This document shows, piece after piece, positions 7,026 through 11,366 of a stretch of DNA of 11,366 bases (its first letter is position 1; each line of letters starts with the position of its first letter). A program made the position numbers and the translations under genes. The stretch comes from Bacteroidota bacterium (GTDB taxonomy: Bacteria; Bacteroidota; Bacteroidia; Chitinophagales; Chitinophagaceae): assembly GCA_023409675.1 (NCBI GenBank), contig JAEYRC010000371.1, positions 1 to 11,366 on the forward strand. Direction: 5' to 3'. The notes below the pieces were generated by a model. The model saw only the letters and a list, made by a program, of their open reading frames with translations, did not search any database and was not told the DNA's origin.

Positions 7026-7185
7026 ATTGATTTATTGTTCGTAATGCTTAATCCCGGAAGTTGCTCATGTACAAAAACTGATCTTGAAAGAGTTATAGAA
7101 GAAGTGCAGCCGGATCCTACCATGAAACGGAATACGGGAAGCCATCAAAGAATTTGAAAACGAATTGTATAAAATAACTGCATAA
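7026..7185 (+). pseudogene. Frameshifted remnant of an unrecognised gene
   Basis: Between the methyltransferase and the transposase two short frames read like one broken coding sequence. The first gives IDLLFVMLNPGSC, then SCTKTDLERVIEEVQPDPTMK, and runs out at a TGA at 7140. One frame over, REAIKEFENELYKITA continues to the TAA at 7183-7185. A one-base indel around 7126-7137 would join them into about 50 residues. The FVMLNPG segment recalls the DUF1643 family, but that is only a resemblance. The final TAA overlaps the transposase ATG by one base, so this may be what remains of a gene once coupled to it. Confidence 0.35.
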
Positions 7186-7622
7186 TGCCATTTGTGAAAG
7201 TTTATATACATTTTGTTTGGAGCACTAAAAACCGTGTTCCATATCTGGATTCTAAGGAATTACGCACGAAGGTTTGGAGTCATATCAGAGAGAACGCTAA
7301 GCAAAAGGGAATTTTCATTGATTATATTAATGGCTTCTCTGACCATTGCCATTGCCTGGTTTCATTAGGCATTGACCAGACTATTCAGAAAGTGATGCAA
7401 TTAATTAAGGGAGAATCTTCATTTTGGATAAATAAAAATGGATTAACCAGGGAAAAATTTGAGTGGCAGGATGAATATTTTGCTGTATCTGTTTCTGAAT
7501 CCATAATAGATAAGGTAAGGGAGTATATTAAAAATCAGGAAGAGCATCACAGCAAAAAAACATTTCAAGAGGAATATGATGAATTTATAATAAAATATGG
7601 TTTTAAGAAATTCAATGGATAA
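7185..7622 (+). CDS. IS200-like Y1 transposase, REP-associated (RAYT) type
   Basis: A 145-residue single-domain HUH transposase (Y1_Tnp, PF01797). It opens with VKVYIHFVWSTKNRVPYL, typical of this group. The HUH metal-binding pair is H54 and H56 in DHCHCLVSL. The catalytic tyrosine is Y114 with Q118 four residues on (REYIKNQEEHH), the same Y-x3-Q spacing as in TnpA of IS200/IS605 elements. The length is complete and no key residue is missing. Such enzymes cut and join single-stranded DNA at the foot of small hairpins. No accessory TnpB gene is present. An array of palindromic repeats starts immediately downstream, so this looks like a RAYT acting on its own repeat family rather than an autonomous IS. 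Its start overlaps the stop of the upstream remnant (TAATG). The region is AT-rich. Confidence 0.88.
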   Translation: MPFVKVYIHFVWSTKNRVPYLDSKELRTKVWSHIRENAKQKGIFIDYINGFSDHCHCLVSLGIDQTIQKVMQLIKGESSFWINKNGLTREKFEWQDEYFAVSVSESIIDKVREYIKNQEEHHSKKTFQEEYDEFIIKYGFKKFNG

Positions 7623-7626
7623 TACT

Positions 7627-7640
7627 TTGGCTAAAGCCAA
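7627..7640. repeat. Left boundary palindrome of the 111-bp array
   Basis: TTGGCT (7627-7632) and AGCCAA (7635-7640) form a perfect 6-bp stem with an AA loop, five bases after the transposase stop. The reverse complement of the palindrome at 8369-8384 gives the same TTTGGCTAAAGCCAA word, so the two bound the array as inverted copies. As RNA the hairpin is followed by AT-rich sequence and could also help end the transposase transcript. Confidence 0.7.
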
Positions 7641-7660
7641 TATAGAAATTGTTATTATTT

Positions 7661-8348
7661 ATTCCTCCATCTAAAGATGGAGGCAATTCAAATGGAAGCA
7701 ATTTATTAGAAGGTAATTCATATGTGGAATTCATAAGAGGCAATTCGATGAATAAATTGCATTAAAATGAATAGAAATGAGGCTTTAGCCCATTCCTAAA
7801 GATGGAGGCAAATTATTAAGAGGTAATTGATATGTGGCAATTCATAAGAGGCAATTCATTGAATAAATTGCATTAAAATGAATAGGAATACGGCTTTAGC
7901 ACATTCCTAAAGATGGGGGCAATGTATTAAGAGTTAATTCATAAGTGGAAATTCATAAAAAGGTAATTCATTGAATAAAATGCATTAAATGAATAGGAAT
8001 GCGGCTTTAGCCCATTCCTAAAGATGGAGGCAATTCAAAGGGAGGTAATTCATATGTGAAAATTCATAAGAGGCAAGTCATTGAATAAATTGCATTAAAA
8101 TGAATAGGAATGTGGCTTTAGCCCATTCCTAAAGATGGGGGCAATGTATTAGAGTTAATTCATATGTGGAAATTCATAAGAGGCAATTCATAGAATAAAT
8201 TGCATTAAAATGAATAGGAATGCGGCTTTAGCCCATTCCTAAAGATGGAGGCAATGTATTTGAAGGTAATTGATATGTGGAAATTCATTAGAGGAAATTT
8301 ATTGAATAATTGCATAAAATGAATAGGAATGCGGCTTTAGCCCATTCC
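7661..8348. repeat. Tandem array of a ~110-bp palindromic repeat next to the RAYT gene
   Basis: Six copies of a hairpin with core GGCTTTAGCC begin at 7781, 7892, 8003, 8114, 8224 and 8333 (spacing 111, 111, 111, 110 and 109). In most copies the core is flanked by GGAATG on the left and CATTCC on the right, adding six pairs with one bulged base between. After each core comes TAAAGATGGAGGCAAT and AATTCAT-rich spacer, closed by GCAATTCATTGAATAAATTG, itself an inverted repeat. A leading part-copy (7661-7680) has a different perfect hairpin, CCTCCATCTAAAGATGGAGG. The spacers are as conserved as the hairpins, so the whole unit has been duplicated. No protein is encoded. Its position directly behind a RAYT suggests a BIME-like cluster. 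Confidence 0.9.
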
Positions 8349-8368
8349 TATGATTAGCAAACAACAAA

Positions 8369-8384
8369 TTTGGCTTTAGCCAAA
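8369..8384. repeat. Right boundary palindrome of the 111-bp array
   Basis: TTTGGCTTTAGCCAAA is a perfect 7-bp palindrome with a TT loop, 20 bases after the last array hairpin. It is the inverted counterpart of the palindrome at 7627-7640 and shares the GGCTTTAGCC core with every internal hairpin. The remaining 8385-8527 stretch shows no gene or strong structure. Confidence 0.7.
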
Positions 8385-8549
8385 TAATAAATAAACGTGG
8401 AACCTGCTTGCGGAACAGGAGAATATAAAATATTGGTGCAAATAGAATATGTAACTGCATTTAGAGCAAGCATCGTTTAACAAGGATAAGACAAGTCCTA
8501 CCTATTTAAAAAACATTCAGATTAAGTATGATCAGTTTTACACCGAATG

Positions 8550-8582
8550 TTAGCTTCGGCACGCCCGGATTTGTTAACTTTA
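8550..8582 (+). promoter_or_regulatory. Candidate promoter of the LuxR-type regulator gene
   Basis: TAACTTTA (8575-8582) is close to the Bacteroidota -7 box TAnnTTTG and is preceded by 21 bases and TTAG (8550-8553) in place of TTTG. It supports the ATG at 8591 as the start, since an in-frame ATG at 8528 would lie upstream of the promoter. The leader would be only a few bases long. Motif match only. Confidence 0.35.
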
Positions 8583-8590
8583 AATCACCC

Positions 8591-9061
8591 ATGACCTCAC
8601 TCAAAGAATTCCGCCATATCATTCTATACGGACTCATCCTCGCCATTCTGGTCTTTGTCCTGAAATGGTTGCAATGGAAATTCCTGATCGTTGATAATGC
8701 CATTGACATTTACATCGGACTGGTGGCGGTGTTTTTTACCCTGTTAGGGATCTGGGTTGCCCGGCAACTGATGAAATCAAGAGTTGAAACCCTGATTGTA
8801 GAAAAGGAGGTCCTGGTACCACAACCTGAAAAAATTATCCGTAACGAAGCCGAACTCAAAAAGCTTAAGTTATCCGACCGGGAATACGAAATATTACAAC
8901 TTTTGGCAAAGGGGTATAGCAACGCGGAGATTGCCCAATGTATCTTTCTCTCCCTGAGCACGATTAAAACTCATATTTCCAATCTTTACTTTAAAATGGA
9001 TGTTAAAAGCCGGACGCAGGCCATAACTAAAGCCAGGCTGCTGAAAATCATTGAATTGTAA
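8591..9061 (+). CDS. Membrane-anchored LuxR-type transcriptional regulator
   Basis: A 156-residue protein from the ATG at 8591; an earlier in-frame ATG at 8528 would add 21 residues of low quality. Two membrane spans come first (about 9-25, HIILYGLILAILVFVLK, and about 38-56, IDIYIGLVAVFFTLLGIWV). A charged linker (about 60-90) follows, then a GerE/LuxR helix-turn-helix (about 92-153: LSDREYEILQLLAKGYSNAEIA, LSLSTIKTHISNLYFKM, SRTQAITKA). There is no receiver domain, so this is not a classical response regulator. The DNA-binding part should hang on the inner face of the membrane. In Chitinophagaceae-like genomes such proteins sit beside DUF4199 membrane proteins, as here, and the pair probably works together. 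The signal is unknown. The 14-base repeats just after the stop are possible binding sites. Confidence 0.85.
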   Translation: MTSLKEFRHIILYGLILAILVFVLKWLQWKFLIVDNAIDIYIGLVAVFFTLLGIWVARQLMKSRVETLIVEKEVLVPQPEKIIRNEAELKKLKLSDREYEILQLLAKGYSNAEIAQCIFLSLSTIKTHISNLYFKMDVKSRTQAITKARLLKIIEL

Positions 9062-9111
9062 TTTCATACTTAAGTGCCTATTCTTATTTTTCAGACTTTT
9101 CATACTAAAGT
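9062..9111. promoter_or_regulatory. Pair of TTTCATACTwAAGT repeats between regulator and DUF4199 gene
   Basis: TTTCATACTTAAGT (9062-9075) and TTTCATACTAAAGT (9098-9111) differ at one base and start 36 bases apart. The second extends into a perfect palindrome, CATACTAAAGTATG (9101-9114). They fill the space right after the regulator stop and upstream of the DUF4199 start. They could be operator sites for the LuxR-type regulator or a partner; this is inferred from position and symmetry only. Confidence 0.4.
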
Positions 9112-9126
9112 ATGAGCGCAATTTTA

Positions 9127-9152
9127 TTCGCCGATATTAGATTAGTGGCGAA
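9127..9152. repeat. Hairpin in the DUF4199 leader
   Basis: TTCGCC (9127-9132) pairs with GGCGAA (9147-9152) around a 14-base loop, ending 16 bases before the DUF4199 ATG. It may shape the 5' leader of that mRNA. It is not followed by a T-run, so it is not a good terminator. Confidence 0.35.
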
Positions 9153-9168
9153 TTTAAAATTAAACAGC

Positions 9169-9685
9169 ATGAAAAAAACAGTACTGATCTTCAGTCTTAT
9201 CATCGGAACAATCCTCTGTGTCAATATGATTGTTATGGTGAATATGATGTACAGTAACCCCGACTTTAAAGGAAATGATCTGGTCGGCTATGCTGCAATG
9301 ATTGTCCTCTTTTCACTCATTTTTTTTTGGAATCAGAAATTATCGGAACCGGCAGCTTAACGGGGTTATCTCCTTTGGAAAAGCTTTTAAGACAGGAGCG
9401 TTGATTGCTTTGGTAGCCTCTACCCTGTATGTGGTCATCTGGGTATTTTATTATTATCTCTTTGTTCCCGATTTTATAGATGTATATACGACCCATGTAC
9501 TAAACAGTTGCACTACTCCCGAGGAAGTTGCCATCAAAACCACAGAAATGGCCACCTTCAAAGAGATGTATAAGAACCCTCTTTTTGTTATCCTGATCAC
9601 CTATTCGGAAGTATTGCCTGTTGGATTGGTGGTTGCATTGGTCAGTGCCTTCATTCTAAAAACTAAAAAACCGCAACCAAAATAA
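9169..9685 (+). pseudogene. DUF4199 membrane protein, frame broken at a T9 run
   Basis: The start ATG (9169) opens MKKTVLIFSLIIGTILCVN, the usual DUF4199 N-terminus. An in-frame ATG at 9112 would add an unrelated 19 residues. The first frame passes YAAMIVLFSLIFF and then, after nine T (9320-9328), leaves the family and stops at 9358-9360. The other frame carries the rest of the family exactly: FGIRNYRNRQLNGVISFGKA, then ALVASTLYVVIWVFYYYLF, NPLFVILITYSEVLPVGLVV and a lysine-rich end, stopping at 9683-9685. Removing one T gives LIFFGIRNYR, the normal DUF4199 spacing, and a 171-residue protein with about four membrane spans (near 5-24, 41-58, 77-97 and 139-160). The function of the family is unknown. 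The lesion may be a true frameshift, a slippage site or a homopolymer sequencing error. The neighbouring regulator gene suggests joint expression. Confidence 0.85.
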
Positions 9686-9721
9686 TATCAGTATAACTTA
9701 TCGCTTTATCTGTTAACGCAG

Positions 9722-9760
9722 ACGGTGTGGATAAAGTATGCTACACGTTGTATCCACCGT
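9722..9760 (+). terminator. Possible terminator-like hairpin after the DUF4199 gene
   Basis: GTGGATA (9727-9733) pairs with TATCCAC (9751-9757), or ACGGTG plus GATA with TATCCACCGT if a two-base bulge is allowed. It lies about 40 bases after the stop. No clear T-run follows, so its role as a terminator is uncertain. Confidence 0.3.
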
Positions 9761-9937
9761 TCACTACTTTGAAAATTTACTCTCCCCCCAAAATACTAAA
9801 CCACTCCACACACCCGTTAATGCAATCGTCTAAGGGTTTTTATATAGTTATTCCTTCGGTAAAATACTAAGGTTTTTTAAAGTAAAAGACAGTAAATCTC
9901 CCGGGAATCTACTATAGGTATTTATAAATACGCCTTA

Positions 9938-9945
9938 TATATTTG
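9938..9945 (+). promoter_or_regulatory. Bacteroidota -7 box upstream of the M1 peptidase gene
   Basis: TATATTTG is an exact match to the TAnnTTTG -7 element, 31 bases before the ATG. That would place transcription start near 9951 and leave a leader of about 25 bases. No TTTG box is seen at the expected distance upstream; the area around 9911-9920 reads ACTATAGGTA. Confidence 0.45.
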
Positions 9946-9975
9946 TCCTGATCCAAACCGTAGAAAAACAATCCA

Positions 9976-11366
9976 ATGAGGAACCTTGCCTTTACGTTTG
10001 CATTATGCTATGCATTGCTCTGCCCCTTTCTTCACAGCAGCGTTCTAGCCCATGATGGGCATACCGAATGTGCTCATCCCCGGCAGATCCTGGGAAATCT
10101 GGGTGTGCTGTCATCCGGTAAAAGCGGTACCGGCGCCAATATCGACGTGGTGTATCATCGCTTTAACTGGCGCATCAATCCCGATTCCTCGGTAAAATCG
10201 ATCGGAGGTTCAGTAACAACCTACTTTAAAACAATTAACAGCAATGTCAGTACCATTACCTTCGACCTTCATAATAATCTAACGGTTAGTGCTGTACGTT
10301 TTCGCGGGTCGAACCGGCCGGCTGCCAGTATCAGCCATTCCGGAAATATATTGTCCATCAACCTGGGAACATCCCTCGCATTGAACACACTGGATTCCGT
10401 AACGATATTCTATGGTGGAAGTCCGCCCAACCAAACAGGTGGCGCTGAAGGCTATAAAATTTCAGGAACCGGTACGTCCAAAATTCTCTGGACCCTGTCG
10501 GAATCCTATGAAGACCGCGATTGGTGGCCCTGCAAAGCCGATATGCAGGATAAGATCGATTCGATCGATTTTGTGATCAATGTGCCCAGTGCCTATTGGG
10601 TCGCGGCTAATGGTAAGATAAAGGATTCTTCGGTTGTAGGAAGCAATTGAGTATTTGTTTATCAACATCGTTACCCAATCGCATCATACCTCGTGGCTAT
10701 TGGTATAGCACGGTATAACCGCTATCACCGTGGAGCGGTAAATATCAACGGCACTCAGGTACCCATTGTGTATTATATTCTTGCAAGTCGTACTTCCGTT
10801 AGTAGTGCACTTTCCGCAATGGATAAGGTGAAAGAGGAGTTGCTGCAATTCAGTTCGAAGTTTGGTGATTACCCCTTTAAAAATGAGCACTATGGTATGT
10901 ATGAATTTGGATTTGGAGGTGGAATGGAACACCAGACGTTTTCGGGTATGTCCTATAACTCGATGTCGAGCTGGTCTGTAATTGCGCATGAAGTCGCGCA
11001 CCAGTGGTTTGGAAATAAAGTAACCTTTGCAACCTGGAATCATTTATGGTTAGCGGAAGGCTTTGCCAAATACCTTGAAGTGTTAGCAGCGGAACTGGTG
11101 CCCTCAATTGGCGTAAACCCTTCTTCACACTTATCCGGTATCCGTAGTTCAGCCCGCAGTAAAGCTTCTTACAGCGCATTTATTCCCAATAGTCATGCCG
11201 GTACGGCTAATGGAATCTGGGACTCCGATTATGCGAATTCAGTATATTCCCGTGGCGCGATGATCGTATCGATGCTTCGTAGCCTAGTGGGGGATGAAAA
11301 ATTTTACCAGGCCTGCAGCAACTACCTCAATGATCCTGCACTCGCCTATAAGTCGGCCACAACAGA
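9976..11366 (+). pseudogene. Exported M1-family zinc aminopeptidase, interrupted by in-frame TGA and cut by window end
   Basis: The ATG opens a signal peptide (MRNLAFTFALCYALLCPFLH), with mature protein probably from about residue 26 (HDGHTECAH). The N-terminal beta domain follows (about 45-210), with ESYEDRDWWPCKADMQDK near 175-191, typical of M1 enzymes. Codon 225 (10648-10650) is TGA. The same frame then runs open to the window end: VFVYQHRYPIASYLVAIGIA, the substrate motif GGMEHQT (about 315-321) and the zinc site HEVAHQWFGN (338-347). The third ligand is E361 in LWLAEGFA, exactly the HExxH-18-E spacing of family M1. A single CGA to TGA change would explain the stop (family context SN-R-VFVYQH is an inference). 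As read, translation ends before the catalytic domain, giving an inactive product. The C-terminus, where a T9SS tail might be expected, lies beyond the window. Confidence 0.87.

Noticed and set aside
7185..7622. Complete autonomous IS200/IS605 element with TnpB
   Set aside because: No TnpB/IscB-like gene is present on either strand within the window, and the flanks are a repeat array rather than single left and right ends.
7661..8348. CRISPR array
   Set aside because: The units are about 110 bases, contiguous, and the parts between the hairpins are nearly identical from copy to copy. There are no unique spacers and no cas genes.
9169..9685. Programmed ribosomal frameshift in DUF4199
   Set aside because: The family is normally encoded in one frame and no stimulatory structure is evident. 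Slippage or error at T9 is more likely, though slippage is kept as a finding.
10648..10650. Selenocysteine or reassigned TGA
   Set aside because: M1 peptidases have no Cys/Sec at this place, I see no convincing SECIS-like hairpin directly downstream, and TGA reassignment is not expected in Bacteroidota. A nonsense change or an error is simpler.

Overview
The window looks like chromosomal DNA of a Bacteroidota bacterium, most likely of the Chitinophagaceae type. The evidence is a type IX secretion (T9SS) sorting tail on a large surface protein, a DUF4199 membrane protein beside a LuxR-type regulator, Tat-exported Gfo/Idh/MocA and TIM-barrel proteins, a TAnnTTTG-like promoter element, and no clear Shine-Dalgarno sequences. 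The species call is an inference from gene content only.

Layout. At 1-475 the tail of a small membrane protein is translationally coupled to a winged-helix regulator. A terminator at 474-504 serves the convergent minus-strand gene at 549-1964, a T9SS cargo protein with cadherin-like and fibronectin-like domains. A 909-base gap follows (1965-2873). It holds six tandem copies of a ~57-bp double-hairpin repeat and ends in a strong terminator. At 2874-5191 a minus-strand pair encodes a SUMF1/FGE-fold lipid- or periplasm-directed protein and a Tat-exported Gfo/Idh/MocA oxidoreductase. The oxidoreductase is interrupted by an in-frame amber codon. Divergent from this pair is a Tat-exported hydroxypyruvate-isomerase-like TIM-barrel protein (5314-6246); together the three look like a periplasmic sugar-oxidation/isomerisation module.

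From 6388 to 8400 the DNA becomes visibly AT-rich. It carries a SAM-dependent methyltransferase, a frameshifted gene remnant, an IS200-like Y1 transposase of the REP-associated kind, and directly downstream a ~110-bp tandem array bounded by inverted palindromes. I regard this transposase plus structured array as the most interesting object in the window.

From 8591 a membrane-anchored LuxR-type regulator precedes a DUF4199 gene whose reading frame is broken at a run of nine T. The last gene is an exported M1 zinc aminopeptidase. It is interrupted by an in-frame TGA ahead of an otherwise intact catalytic domain, and it runs off the window.

Three recognisable genes carry single-site lesions (TAG, T9 frameshift, TGA), and a fourth fragment looks frameshifted. 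This is either real gene decay or an error-prone assembly; the sequence alone cannot decide. No tRNA, rRNA or CRISPR array was seen.
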